In this document: in pieces, positions 29,532-38,437 of the stretch | Position numbering within the stretch: the stretch's first letter is position 1 | Layout: each line of letters opens with the position of its first letter | DNA from: Alkalimarinus alittae | GTDB lineage: Bacteria > Pseudomonadota > Gammaproteobacteria > Pseudomonadales > Oleiphilaceae | Direction of reading: 5' to 3' | DNA: 64,000 nucleotides | Assembly: GCF_026016465.1 (NCBI RefSeq) | Contig: NZ_CP100390.1 | Location: 3,330,501-3,394,500 of the forward strand | Program-made: the position numbers and the translations under genes | Notes under the pieces: model-generated | Database searches by the model: none | The model's input: only the letters and a program-made list of their open reading frames with translations | Told to the model about the DNA's origin: nothing

Positions 29532-30143
29532 TTACCATTGCAGTTCTTTCAGTGCGCGCGTGATCTCTGATTCCAATATGAACTCAACACCCTGCTGCTC
29601 GACCAAGGCGTATTTGGTTTCTTCAACCAACATAGACATTATAGGGTCTCGACCGTTATGCTGAGCAGGAGGCATGTAAGCTAGCTCATCGCATAAGCAA
29701 CGCGCAATAGATGCGTAAATGACATAAACCTCCGTAGTCGAACTGCACTGCCCTCGCTGAGCTAATTGCGCTAGCTCGATAGCCCCATTAGGGGCTTGAT
29801 AATGACACCTCAGCATATTGATAGCACTGGGGTCCAAGTATGCTTTAATCTCCACCAGTGCCTGTTTAAGCTCTTCAAACGAAACCGGTTCGCCCTGTCT
29901 ATACTGGTATTTCTTTTCAATGTCGGTATCAACAATTAGGCGAAGATGCTGTTCAGCCTGCGCCCACCCTTCCGCTTCGCAGTAGGCAACCTGTGTGCCC
30001 TTACTAAACACTTTACCTACACAAAGCCCTCCTTCAAAAGACGCCGTGAGCTCATGATTACGATACGTTTCGTATAATTCAAAAGCACTTTCTTTCTTTT
30101 CGTTAGCCTGTTTATGAGTCATAGGTAGCATATCATTAATCAT
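29532..30143 (-). CDS. Uncharacterised cytoplasmic protein
   Basis: About 203 aa, no signal peptide or membrane segment. I use ATG 30143; a TTG one codon upstream and ATGs at codons 4 and 7 are alternatives and none has a clear ribosome site. The sequence is largely helical and acidic in the second half, with three Cys (LRCHYQ, GQCSST, RCLCDEL). No motif I recognise. It ends 107 bp from the hdfR start and stands upstream of, and divergent from, rimK. Confidence 0.65.
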   Translation of the reverse strand: MINDMLPMTHKQANEKKESAFELYETYRNHELTASFEGGLCVGKVFSKGTQVAYCEAEGWAQAEQHLRLIVDTDIEKKYQYRQGEPVSFEELKQALVEIKAYLDPSAINMLRCHYQAPNGAIELAQLAQRGQCSSTTEVYVIYASIARCLCDELAYMPPAQHNGRDPIMSMLVEETKYALVEQQGVEFILESEITRALKELQW

Positions 30144-30334
30144 CAAACTCTAAAATTTATTAGCCTGTATTTTCGCCTTCTTCTTATAAGATGCCCATTA
30201 ATTTTTCTTTGTCGTAACCACAAATAGTTTTTGTTTTACGACTCAATATTTCTGCAGCAGAATGCGCGCCATATCAATGATATTCGTCACTAACACCTAG
30301 CGAGTCCAATCACCCAAACTTTAAGGCCATTACC

Positions 30335-31240
30335 ATGAAAATCGCTATTTTATCTCGTAACCCAAAATTGTACTCGACTCGCCGCCTAAAAGAAGCAGGT
30401 GAAAGCCTTGGCCATACGGTTGATATCATCGACACCATGCACTGTTATATGGATATCACCAGTAGTCGTCCATCTGTTCGCTACAAAGGTGCGCCTTTAC
30501 CTAAGTACGACGCCATTATTCCACGCATTGGCGCGTCGGTGACATTTTACGGTACAGCGGTTGTCAGACAGTTTGAAATGATGGGGACATTCAGCATCAA
30601 TGAATCTGTTGCTATTAGTCGTTCACGCGATAAGCTTCGCTCTTTGCAATTACTATCTCGCAAAGGGATTGGTTTGCCCCGTACAGGCTTCGCTCACCAC
30701 CCTGACAAAATCAGCGATTTGTTGAAAAACGTCGGTGGCGCCCCTGTGGTTATCAAGCTGCTAGAAGGCACCCAAGGTATTGGCGTGGTATTGGCTGATA
30801 CAACCAAGGCAGCAGAAAGTATTATCGAAGCCTTTATGGGATTAAAGGCTAACATTTTAGTGCAGGAATATATTAAGGAAGCCGGCGGCGCAGACATTCG
30901 TTGCTTAGTGATTGGGGACAAAGTCGTCGCTGCGATGAAGCGTCAGGCAGCAGAAGGTGAATTTAGATCTAACCTACACAGAGGGGGTTCTGCAGAGCTC
31001 GTTCGATTATCGCCAGCAGAGCGAAAAACAGCAATTGCAGCAGCTAAAACCATGGGGCTAGGCATGTCAGGTGTTGATATTCTGAGATCAAAAAATGGCC
31101 CGGTTGTGATGGAAGTAAACTCATCACCGGGACTGGAAGGAATTGAATTAGCAACAGGAAAAGATGTTGCATCAATGATTTTCTCCTATATTGAAAAGAC
31201 AGCTAAGCAAAGCAGCACCCGCACCAAGGGTAAGGGATAA
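30335..31240 (+). CDS. rimK: RimK, ribosomal protein S6:glutamate ligase
   Basis: ATP-grasp ligase that adds glutamate to the C-terminus of ribosomal protein S6 and can make poly-alpha-glutamate. The N-terminal domain begins [20 protein letters not shown]-grasp motifs are [30 protein letters not shown] and [15 protein letters not shown]. At 301 aa it matches E. coli RimK (300 aa). It leads a three-gene run with an M14-type amidohydrolase (11 bp on) and a RimB-type peptidase (5 bp on), the set reported in several proteobacteria. In Pseudomonas, RimK activity is tuned by RimA, RimB and cyclic-di-GMP. Confidence 0.94.
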   Translation: MKIAILSRNPKLYSTRRLKEAGESLGHTVDIIDTMHCYMDITSSRPSVRYKGAPLPKYDAIIPRIGASVTFYGTAVVRQFEMMGTFSINESVAISRSRDKLRSLQLLSRKGIGLPRTGFAHHPDKISDLLKNVGGAPVVIKLLEGTQGIGVVLADTTKAAESIIEAFMGLKANILVQEYIKEAGGADIRCLVIGDKVVAAMKRQAAEGEFRSNLHRGGSAELVRLSPAERKTAIAAAKTMGLGMSGVDILRSKNGPVVMEVNSSPGLEGIELATGKDVASMIFSYIEKTAKQSSTRTKGKG

Positions 31241-31251
31241 AGGATATATAG

Positions 31252-32298
31252 ATGGCAGATATTCTAGAAATTGCAGGCGTATCGATTAAACCTGGCGAAA
31301 CTAAGCGAATTGAGCTTGAAACCGTAAAGCTATACACCGACACCAGCATGTCTATTCCTGTGTTTGTAAAACGCGGCAAAAAGGCTGGGCCTATCTTGTT
31401 TGTTAGTGCAGCGATTCATGGTGATGAGCTTAACGGCATTGAGATCATCAGCAGGCTGATTAACAGCAAGCAGATCAACGCCATTCGGGGCACACTAATA
31501 GCAGTGCCTTTTGTGAATGGCTATGGTGTTCTCAACCAAAGCCGCTACTTACCTGACAGGCGAGACCTTAACCGTTCGTTTCCAGGGTCTAAGCGAGGTT
31601 CTTTGGCGGGTCGTATGGCGCACCTATTTCTAAATGAAATCGTGGCTAAGTGTGACTATGGTATTGACCTTCATACCGGTGCGATTCACAGAAGCAATTT
31701 GCCACAGATACGTGCAAACTTAGATGATGCAGAAACACTAGAGATGGCTAAAGCCTTTGGTCTACCGGTGTTAATTAACTCAAACTTAAGAGATGGCTCC
31801 CTAAGAGAAAGCGCCGACTCTCTAGGCGTGCGAATCCTCCTCTATGAAGCAGGTGAAGCGCTTAGATTTGATGAGTTGTCGATTAGAGCCGGGTTCAGGG
31901 GTATTATTAATGTCATGCGTCACTTATCATTGCTGCCGCCTAGACGTTCTAAAAAAACGCCTGTAGAGCCTTTTGTAGCAAGGCAAAGTGGCTGGGTAAG
32001 AGCTACAGATAGCGGATTTGTTAGCCACAAACGGCAGCTCGGTGACCATGTCGCTAAAGGCGATTTACTGGCTACAATTAAAGACCCCTTTGGCGTTATA
32101 CTCGATAAAGTTATCAGTAATGCAGAAGGCATTATTATTGGAAAGCAAAATATTCCGTTGGCTCAAGAAGGCGAAGCCATGTATCACATCGCCTACTTCC
32201 AAAAACCAGATGATGTTGTCGAAAACTTAGAAATCATGCATGACAACTTAGTACCTGAAGAGACGATAGGTATCGCTGAATATATAGAAGGTTCATAA
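31252..32298 (+). CDS. M14-type succinylglutamate desuccinylase/aspartoacylase family protein
   Basis: 348-aa zinc amidohydrolase of the AstE/aspartoacylase clan. Zinc ligands are visible in AAIHGDELNGIEI (His and Glu) and the later DLHTGAIHR (His). A substrate-binding RDLNRSFPG precedes that. The C-terminal ~90 residues form a beta-barrel lipoyl-like tail (SGWVRATDSGFVSHKRQLGD). It lies 11 bp after rimK and 5 bp before rimB. A role in removing or trimming glutamates added by RimK is attractive but only inferred from context. AGGATAT precedes the ATG. Confidence 0.88.
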   Translation: MADILEIAGVSIKPGETKRIELETVKLYTDTSMSIPVFVKRGKKAGPILFVSAAIHGDELNGIEIISRLINSKQINAIRGTLIAVPFVNGYGVLNQSRYLPDRRDLNRSFPGSKRGSLAGRMAHLFLNEIVAKCDYGIDLHTGAIHRSNLPQIRANLDDAETLEMAKAFGLPVLINSNLRDGSLRESADSLGVRILLYEAGEALRFDELSIRAGFRGIINVMRHLSLLPPRRSKKTPVEPFVARQSGWVRATDSGFVSHKRQLGDHVAKGDLLATIKDPFGVILDKVISNAEGIIIGKQNIPLAQEGEAMYHIAYFQKPDDVVENLEIMHDNLVPEETIGIAEYIEGS

Positions 32299-32303
32299 AA
32301 TAG

Positions 32304-32744
32304 ATGAAGAAAATAAATGATAAGTTACTTGTCGGCTCACTTGAGGAGTGTGGCCTGCCAGGCTTGAATATTGACGCGGTGGATATGCGCGTCGATACAG
32401 GCGCGCAAACCTCCTCTATTCATGTTGATAATATTGAAGAATTTGAAAAAGATAATGAACTATGGGTTCGCTTTGATATCCACCCCGATATCCATAATGT
32501 TGATACCATTGTTCAGCGAGAAGCGAAAGTTAAAGCGCAGCGGCACATCAAAAGCTCCAATGCAACGCGCCAAAAAAGGTATGTTATTGACACCAAAATT
32601 CAACTAGGCGATGCCACCTGGGCGATTGAATTAACATTAACCGACCGCTCTGCAATGTCTTACTTAATGCTTCTGGGTCGCCAAGCGATGGAAGGTCGCT
32701 TGATAGTAGACCCAGAGCAAGAGTACTTATTAAAAGAGGATTAA
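32304..32744 (+). CDS. rimB: RimB-like retropepsin-type aspartic peptidase
   Basis: 146-aa protein of the family annotated as RimK-associated or putative ATP-dependent zinc protease, with a retropepsin-like fold. The Asp motif is VDTGAQTSS (Asp31), and the C-terminal flap/strand reads YLMLLGRQAMEGRL. In Pseudomonas RimB is a peptidase that modulates RimK action on S6. There is no signal peptide, so it is cytoplasmic. It closes the rimK operon; a large cloverleaf-like element begins 12 bp after the stop. Confidence 0.85.
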   Translation: MKKINDKLLVGSLEECGLPGLNIDAVDMRVDTGAQTSSIHVDNIEEFEKDNELWVRFDIHPDIHNVDTIVQREAKVKAQRHIKSSNATRQKRYVIDTKIQLGDATWAIELTLTDRSAMSYLMLLGRQAMEGRLIVDPEQEYLLKED

Positions 32745-32756
32745 CCCAGCCCACAA

Positions 32757-32868
32757 TTTAAGATTAATAAATACGGTTATTAGACATATAACCGTCAGAG
32801 CGCTATGGTTCTGTTATGGCGAGTGACTTAACCATTGTTAAGTCACCGTACTATTTATTAATCTTAAA
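32757..32868. repeat. Cloverleaf-like inverted-repeat element
   Basis: A 112-bp element filling most of the rimB-ldt gap. A perfect 16-bp outer stem pairs 32757-32772 with 32853-32868 (TTTAAGATTAATAAAT / ATTTATTAATCTTAAA). Inside are three hairpins in series: ACGGTTAT/ATAACCGT (32773-32780 with 32788-32795), CAGAGC/GTTCTG (32796-32801 with 32808-32813, one G-U pair) and GTGACTTAAC/GTTAAGTCAC (32823-32832 with 32837-32846, perfect). The first two are flush with the outer stem. It could be a MITE-like element, a structured RNA or a terminator; nothing similar was seen elsewhere in the window. Confidence 0.8.
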
Positions 32869-32896
32869 ATGTAATGCAATCACTGTTAGCTAACTT

Positions 32897-33901
32897 ATGA
32901 CACGCACCCTTACCAGATTTGGTCCATCCGCTGCTTTCATTTCAGCCGTAACGTTTTTAGTATCTCCGACATTTTCGCAGGCAAAAGAATTCCCATGGGC
33001 GGAACAAAGCGACATCATTGGAGAACAGCGCGTCATAACCGCTAAATACGAAGACACCCTTTCTGACGTCGGTGAATCCAACAATATTGGGTATAATGAA
33101 ATTGTTAATGCAAACCCCGATATAGATGCTTGGTTACCCGGTGAAGGCAGTCAAATTACGGTACCTTCTGAATATATCCTGCCAAGCATTCGTGAGGGGA
33201 TTGTCATCAACCTTCACGAATATCGTTTATATTACTTCCCCAAAGATGGCGGAAAAGTGATTACCTACCCGGTCGGCATTGGCGCTCAAAGTACCCCAAC
33301 GCCGATCGTTAAAACCCAGGTAAAACTGAAAATTGAAAAACCTACGTGGTACCCACCCGCTTCGGTGAGAGCCGAGTACCTTAAAGAGCACGGCAAAGAA
33401 ATGGCGAGAATATTCCCTCCCGGACCGAGCAACCCTCTCGGCCCCTACGCCATCCAGCTTGATCTACCAGGTTACTTTTTACATGGCACCAATAAATCAT
33501 TTGGCATTGGTACAAAAGTTAGCCACGGGTGTATTCGTCTCTACAATGAAGACATTTCTGACCTTGTATTTAAAGTTCCCAAAAAAACCCCCGTCAGACT
33601 TGTTAAAGAACCGATAAAGCTAGGTATGAAAGGTGATCATCTTTATGTAGAGCTTCACCCTGATGAAGCAGATAATGTAACCAATAAAAAAATGGTTCAA
33701 CAAATCATTCAAAAAGCGATTCGTTTAGAGAAGCGTCACGGTGAAATGAAGTTGGATATTGTCGCGATTGAAAATGCAATTAAAAAACCACTAGGTATTC
33801 CTCAACGTATTGGCAGTATAAAGCTTGGCAACCATCAGCCAAATAAAAAGGCCGACGTCATTGCCGTCAGCCCTTCGTCTTCAGCCGCTACGATTAATTA
33901 A
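32897..33901 (+). CDS. L,D-transpeptidase (YkuD/ErfK family)
   Basis: Periplasmic enzyme that forms L,D-bonds in peptidoglycan or attaches lipoproteins to it. There is a signal peptide to about residue 30 (FSQA). A LysM-like segment follows (DTLSDVGESNNIGYNEIVNAN, PGEGSQITVP, about 50-95), then the YkuD domain (~105-235) with catalytic Cys in SHGCIRL. The last ~90 residues are a basic extension. At 334 aa it resembles the ErfK/YbiS/YcfS group, which link Braun lipoprotein to the wall in E. coli. An Lpp-like lipoprotein gene with a C-terminal Lys is the convergent neighbour, which fits that job. Confidence 0.92.
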   Translation: MTRTLTRFGPSAAFISAVTFLVSPTFSQAKEFPWAEQSDIIGEQRVITAKYEDTLSDVGESNNIGYNEIVNANPDIDAWLPGEGSQITVPSEYILPSIREGIVINLHEYRLYYFPKDGGKVITYPVGIGAQSTPTPIVKTQVKLKIEKPTWYPPASVRAEYLKEHGKEMARIFPPGPSNPLGPYAIQLDLPGYFLHGTNKSFGIGTKVSHGCIRLYNEDISDLVFKVPKKTPVRLVKEPIKLGMKGDHLYVELHPDEADNVTNKKMVQQIIQKAIRLEKRHGEMKLDIVAIENAIKKPLGIPQRIGSIKLGNHQPNKKADVIAVSPSSSAATIN

Positions 33902-33988
33902 CCCAACACCATGAATCCATAGACAGGATAATAATCAAGTATTATTTCAATGCGATGATTTTAATCTCTCTTAACAAGCTAACCTTAA

Positions 33989-34303
33989 TTACTTGCTGCT
34001 TGCTTTTTTCAACATACGCTCAGCTTTTTCTGCTGTTGCTTCTGCTTTCTTCATCGCTTCTTGAGCCATCATTAACGCTTCTTCTGCTTTGCTATAGGCA
34101 TCAGCGGCTTTAGCATCAGCACCTGTCGCTTTAGTCATTGCTGCACCGGCTGCCGTTTTTGCAGCGTTAGCTGCGCTTTGCGCTTGTGCGGCTTCTTGTG
34201 CTGCATCATTAAGTGTCGCTTGATCGTCAGTAGACAGACTTGCACAACCTGTTGCCAAAGCCATTGAAGTTACTGCACCAAGGGCGATTAGTTTTTTCAA
34301 CAT
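33989..34303 (-). CDS. Lpp/OprI-like major outer-membrane lipoprotein
   Basis: 104-aa lipoprotein. The signal peptide ends ATGC with the acylated Cys at residue 20, followed by Ala-S. The mature part is one long alanine-rich helix (QAQSAANAAKTAAGAAM, AKAADAYSKAEEAL) typical of alanine-zipper coiled coils, as in OprI and Lpp but about 20-25 residues longer. It ends in ASSK; a C-terminal Lys is the residue joined to peptidoglycan in Braun lipoprotein. A TAATTA-rich leader with GGAGTAA upstream suits strong expression. Confidence 0.87.
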   Translation of the reverse strand: MLKKLIALGAVTSMALATGCASLSTDDQATLNDAAQEAAQAQSAANAAKTAAGAAMTKATGADAKAADAYSKAEEALMMAQEAMKKAEATAEKAERMLKKASSK

Positions 34304-34546
34304 CGTATTACTCCATTAATTAGCAAATTTTTCTATCATTTTTCTATAAAACCTCGTTGCTAGTAGATAAACGAGATTCTGAGAACAGTTACGTCACTGC
34401 TGACTAAATACTTAGTCTAGTCAGTAATTTACTAAATTAAAAACAGTTTTTAACAATTAATTTAAGTTACTTTAGTGATAATGCTTTAAAGAGTCCGTTC
34501 AAATGATTAAAATTTGCTCTTTTTCGTTCAAATAGGCCCTAACGTC

Positions 34547-35842
34547 ATGCTAGAAAAACTATTTCAATTGAAAGAACATGGCACGGATGTCAAAACCGAG
34601 GTCATCGCAGGCCTTACCACCTTTCTCACGATGGCTTACATTATTGTAGTCAATCCAGACATTCTATCCGCGTCAGGCATGGATTACGGTGCTGTTTTTG
34701 CTGCCACCTGTATCGCAGCCGCTATTGGTTCTTTAATAATGGGGCTTTTGGCTAATTACCCTATCGCGTTGGCGCCTGGCATGGGGCTCAATGCCTTCTT
34801 CGCATTTGCCGTTGTGCAGGGAATGGGCCATACCTGGCAAGTCGCACTGGGTGCTGTTTTTTTATCAGGCCTGATATTTTTCTTTTTAAGCATCTTTAAG
34901 ATAAGAGAATGGATTATTAATAGTATTCCATTGTCATTACGGTTTGGTATATCGGCCGGTATTGGTTTTTTCCTAGCACTTATTGCACTCAAAAACGCAG
35001 GTATTGTGGTCGACCACCCTGCAACATTAGTCTCCTTTGGCGATATTACTAGCCTACCTAGCTTGCTAACATTAGGCGGGTTCTTCATGATTTGCGCATT
35101 AGCCTATAGGCGTGTGACGGGCGCTGTGATGATTGGCATTATAACCATCACGGTCATTGCGCTTCTATTAGGTATGATCGAATATAAAGGGCTTGCTTCT
35201 ATGCCGCCGAGCTTAGCGCCCACCTTTATGCAGATGGATATTGCTGGTGCTCTGAATGTCGGGCTGGTCAGTATCGTTTTTGCATTTCTATTTGTAGACC
35301 TGTTTGACACATCAGGCACCCTAATCGGTGCGGCTCAACAAGGTAAATTACTCGACAAAGATGGCAAACTACCTCGACTAGGCAAGGCCTTAATGGCAGA
35401 TAGCGTCGCAACCATGAGCGGTGCTGCCTTAGGTACATCCACCACCACCAGTTATATTGAAAGCACGGCCGGCATCTCTGCAGGTGGTCGAACAGGCTTA
35501 ACCGCAGTGGTGGTTGCGATACTATTTTTACTCTGTCTATTTTTATCGCCTATTGCATCAATCGTCCCTGCTTATGCAACAGCACCCGCACTTTTATATG
35601 TCGCTGTTTTAATGGCCCGCGGCCTATCTCATGTCGACTGGGATGATATTACTGAAGCGGCACCTGCAGCCGTTACCGCATTGATGATGCCTCTCACCTT
35701 TTCGATTGCTAACGGTATCGCTATCGGTTTTATCACCTATACTGCAATCAAATTAATGAGCGGTAAGTTGAGCGCACTTAACATTAGCCTAGTGCTAATA
35801 TCGGCGCTATTTGTTCTAAAATTTATATTCCTAGGCGCCTAA
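34547..35842 (+). CDS. NCS2-family purine permease (AzgA/PbuG type)
   Basis: Inner-membrane proton symporter for adenine, guanine or hypoxanthine. I start at ATG 34547 (431 aa, [19 protein letters not shown]) since the frame upstream uses only a TTG and adds no family sequence. The signature [19 protein letters not shown] opens the first helix, with [19 protein letters not shown] and [13 protein letters not shown] typical of the AzgA branch. There are about 12 to 14 membrane segments. The stop is one base from the apt ATG, so import and phosphoribosylation of purine are coupled. Confidence 0.92.
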   Translation: MLEKLFQLKEHGTDVKTEVIAGLTTFLTMAYIIVVNPDILSASGMDYGAVFAATCIAAAIGSLIMGLLANYPIALAPGMGLNAFFAFAVVQGMGHTWQVALGAVFLSGLIFFFLSIFKIREWIINSIPLSLRFGISAGIGFFLALIALKNAGIVVDHPATLVSFGDITSLPSLLTLGGFFMICALAYRRVTGAVMIGIITITVIALLLGMIEYKGLASMPPSLAPTFMQMDIAGALNVGLVSIVFAFLFVDLFDTSGTLIGAAQQGKLLDKDGKLPRLGKALMADSVATMSGAALGTSTTTSYIESTAGISAGGRTGLTAVVVAILFLLCLFLSPIASIVPAYATAPALLYVAVLMARGLSHVDWDDITEAAPAAVTALMMPLTFSIANGIAIGFITYTAIKLMSGKLSALNISLVLISALFVLKFIFLGA

Positions 35843-35843
35843 G

Positions 35844-36434
35844 ATGGACTCAGTAATAGATAGCAGACTAAACGAAAGCCTTCATTTAAGTGAACAATAC
35901 TTCAGTGATGTCGTTAAGAGGTCTATCCGCTCAGTGCCAGACTGGCCAGAGAAAGGGGTGATGTTTAGAGATATCACCACTGCGTTGCAAGACCGCACTG
36001 TCTTCAGAAAGCTCATTGATGCCTTTATCCACCGCTACCATCATTTGGATATAGACGCGATAGCCGGTGTTGATGCAAGAGGCTTTATCATTGGCTCTGT
36101 GCTCGCGTATGAACTAAACGCCAGCTTCGTGCCTATTCGTAAAAAAGGCAAACTTCCTTTCGACACCGTATCAGAGAGCTATGAACTAGAATATGGCAAA
36201 GCAGAAGTCGAAATTCACAAAGACGCCTTTCAGCCCGGCGATAACGTTATTTTAGTGGATGACCTAATCGCCACTGGCGGAACGTTACTGGCTGCCTCAT
36301 CTTTAATCGAAAGGCTAGGCGCAGAAATTATTGAAGCTGCCGCTATTATTGACCTGCCTGACTTAGGTGGGTCACGCAAGTTAAGAGAAAAAGGGCTCGC
36401 TGTTTATAGTGTGTGTCAATTCGAAGGAGGCTAA
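35844..36434 (+). CDS. apt: Adenine phosphoribosyltransferase
   Basis: Converts adenine and PRPP to AMP in purine salvage. The PRPP motif is [13 protein letters not shown] (about residues 137-149); [31 protein letters not shown] and ESYELEYG are adenine-specific Apt signatures. The 196 aa include ~13 extra N-terminal residues over E. coli Apt (183 aa); another start is not obvious. It is translated right behind the NCS2 permease, which suggests the permease carries adenine at least. Confidence 0.96.
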   Translation: MDSVIDSRLNESLHLSEQYFSDVVKRSIRSVPDWPEKGVMFRDITTALQDRTVFRKLIDAFIHRYHHLDIDAIAGVDARGFIIGSVLAYELNASFVPIRKKGKLPFDTVSESYELEYGKAEVEIHKDAFQPGDNVILVDDLIATGGTLLAASSLIERLGAEIIEAAAIIDLPDLGGSRKLREKGLAVYSVCQFEGG

Positions 36435-36492
36435 CACGATCGCTTAAAAAGTAAACTCGGACCCACAACAATAACACTAAAGGACGACAATC

Positions 36493-37047
36493 ATGAAACG
36501 CGCACTCTGGACAATAATCGGCCTCATATCAATCTCCACAAACCTGGCATTAGCTGAGTCTGAACAAAAGTTTTCAACACTGGGAACCTATTTTGGGATC
36601 GCTCAAGGCTGGATGGAGATTGAAGAAAACAATCTAAATAACGATTTTCAGTTGTATACCTTCGACCTCATTGGCGGGGCAACATTCCACCCCAATATGG
36701 GGATAGAAGCACGCCTAGGCTTTGGAGGAACGGACACCTCCGGTAGTAAAAGCTACTCACTCGATCACTACTTTTCTTTTTACTTTAAACCTCAGTACAC
36801 CCTTGGCAGACTCAACACTTACGCCCTAGTGGGGCCCAGCTTTGTCTCATCAGAAACCTCTCAACTCTATTGCGGCAGAACGTGTGTTCAATCAAAAGAT
36901 AAGTACACTGAGTTTTCGCTCTCCTATGGAGCAGGCGCCATCTACTATTTCGATTGGATCATGGTGGGCTTGGAGTACGTTAAAGTTCTCGATAAAGATC
37001 GCGTAGACATTGATCGCGGAGGCTTACTGCTTGGCTTTGTTTTTTAA
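36493..37047 (+). CDS. Outer-membrane beta-barrel protein (OmpW/OMP_b-brl-like)
   Basis: 184 aa with a signal peptide to about residue 21 (NLALA-ES). The mature part alternates short polar and aromatic strands (LGTYFGIAQGW, YTFDLIGGATF, ARLGFGG) and ends in aromatic Phe (LLLGFVF), as needed for outer-membrane assembly by Bam. Two cysteines (LYCGRTCVQ) probably form a loop disulfide. Eight strands are plausible. Ligand or role unknown. AAAGGACG precedes the ATG, and a two-way hairpin follows. Confidence 0.8.
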   Translation: MKRALWTIIGLISISTNLALAESEQKFSTLGTYFGIAQGWMEIEENNLNNDFQLYTFDLIGGATFHPNMGIEARLGFGGTDTSGSKSYSLDHYFSFYFKPQYTLGRLNTYALVGPSFVSSETSQLYCGRTCVQSKDKYTEFSLSYGAGAIYYFDWIMVGLEYVKVLDKDRVDIDRGGLLLGFVF

Positions 37048-37068
37048 ACGCTCCCCCTTTAAAGTTTC

Positions 37069-37098
37069 CGCGTGTATTTGCGGCGCCTAATACACGCG
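37069..37098. terminator. Two-way terminator between beta-barrel gene and zntB
   Basis: Perfect 10-bp arms CGCGTGTATT (37069-37078) and AATACACGCG (37089-37098), flanked by TTTC and AAAA, between two convergent genes. Strong hairpin in the expected place. Confidence 0.75.
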
Positions 37099-37143
37099 AA
37101 AATAGCCGTTTTAGCTTGCTAAAGTCAACTACTATCCCCCTCT

Positions 37144-38121
37144 CTAAAACCAGCGTTTAACTTTAAATAACCACACTTGCAAACTCACTATAACCACTAA
37201 AAACAATATAAATATCATAAACGAGTTTGAGTTATCTGCGCCTGGTATCCCGCCTACATTAATACCTAAAAGCCCAGTAAAAAAGCCTAGTGGCAAGAAG
37301 ATAGCCGCAACAATAGACAATACATACATACGATTATTCAGCTGCTCTGATAACCGATTTACCAATTCTTCCTGAGTCACTGCCGCACGGTCACGTACTG
37401 AGTCTAAGTCTTCGATATAACGGATTAGGTGGTCGGTGGTTTCACGCAGCCTAACATGATCGTCGGCAGAAAATAACAGCATTTTGTCACTCAAAAGCTG
37501 CAACATGGCTTCTCTTTGGGGTGCCAAATAACGCCTCAAAGAAATAGCCTGCCGCCGCAGGTCCGCTATTTCACTCCTTAATGAATAAGACTCAGCTGTA
37601 AGTACTTTTTCTTCTATTTCAGCTACTTTATCTTCGGTGTCCTGAATCGTTTCCTGCATTCTGGCAATCAATCGATCGGCCAACATTGCAACAAACTCAC
37701 CGGGGGTTTCTGGCCCTTCCTTGGCATCGATTAACGCGGCGATGTCCTGCGCAGATAATAGCGAACGTTTACGCGTACTAATGACTCGTTTCTCATCTAC
37801 CCACACACGTATAGCGACCATATCTTCAGGGTCAGAGCCTGCAGCCAAATTAACACCGCGCAATGAGAGCAAAACGCCACCTTTTAAGGCCGTCGCGCGA
37901 GGCCGTGTTTCTTCGCTTAAAAGCGCATTAATGACCACTGGGTCTAGCGCACTTTGTTGTTCTATCCACGATATGGCATCGGGATGTGTATAGTCAAAGT
38001 GAAGCCAAGTGCACTGCTCTTTTGATACTCCTCTTGCCACGTCGTCAACAGTAATAGGCACACCTTTATCGGGCCCGCTTAACGTATAACCATAAATGAG
38101 TGCGTTTTTATCCAAGTTCAA
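37144..38121 (-). CDS. zntB: Zinc transporter ZntB (CorA superfamily)
   Basis: 325-aa 2-TM-GxN transporter. A large cytoplasmic N-terminal funnel with a long helix (to about 260) leads to two C-terminal membrane segments (about 268-288 and 298-318). The selectivity motif is GLLGINVGG: GIN rather than GMN, as in E. coli ZntB. The short C-terminal tail is KVKRWF, basic as in the family. ZntB was first described as a zinc exporter and later as a proton-coupled zinc importer. It stands alone. Confidence 0.9.
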   Translation of the reverse strand: MNLDKNALIYGYTLSGPDKGVPITVDDVARGVSKEQCTWLHFDYTHPDAISWIEQQSALDPVVINALLSEETRPRATALKGGVLLSLRGVNLAAGSDPEDMVAIRVWVDEKRVISTRKRSLLSAQDIAALIDAKEGPETPGEFVAMLADRLIARMQETIQDTEDKVAEIEEKVLTAESYSLRSEIADLRRQAISLRRYLAPQREAMLQLLSDKMLLFSADDHVRLRETTDHLIRYIEDLDSVRDRAAVTQEELVNRLSEQLNNRMYVLSIVAAIFLPLGFFTGLLGINVGGIPGADNSNSFMIFILFLVVIVSLQVWLFKVKRWF

Positions 38122-38281
38122 CCTCTTAAAAATAGCCTGTTAACGCTGTAAGAGTATAGCTAATTCGCGCTACAGCAAAGCCTTTAATGGTTATTTGGTC
38201 TAACGAAAAATTATTAAATGCCTGATCGTTACCTAAACTTACAGTACTAGGTTATAACAACCTAATTATGGAGAAATACAC

Positions 38282-38437
38282 ATGACTACGTTATGGAATT
38301 ATTGTCTACTTTTAAGCCTTAGCTTGCTGCTTTCGGCTTGCGCATCTAACATCAGCCTCTCTGAAGCCGACATGCAGCGACAATACCCTGCGGTAAGCGA
38401 ACTTCAAAACCAACTGTCAGACGCGCAAGATCAATAA
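38282..38437 (+). CDS. Short lipoprotein, probable N-terminal fragment of the OmpA-family gene
   Basis: 51 codons. A lipoprotein signal (LLSLSLLLSAC, Cys at residue 20) is followed by SNISLSEADMQRQYPAVSELQNQLSDAQDQ and TAA (38435-38437). GGAG lies at 38270-38273, well placed for the ATG. The stop is directly followed, in the same frame, by the GTG from which the OmpA-family frame begins. That frame has no signal peptide of its own, so I read this as the broken-off first exported part of one gene rather than an independent lipoprotein. Confidence 0.6.
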   Translation: MTTLWNYCLLLSLSLLLSACASNISLSEADMQRQYPAVSELQNQLSDAQDQ

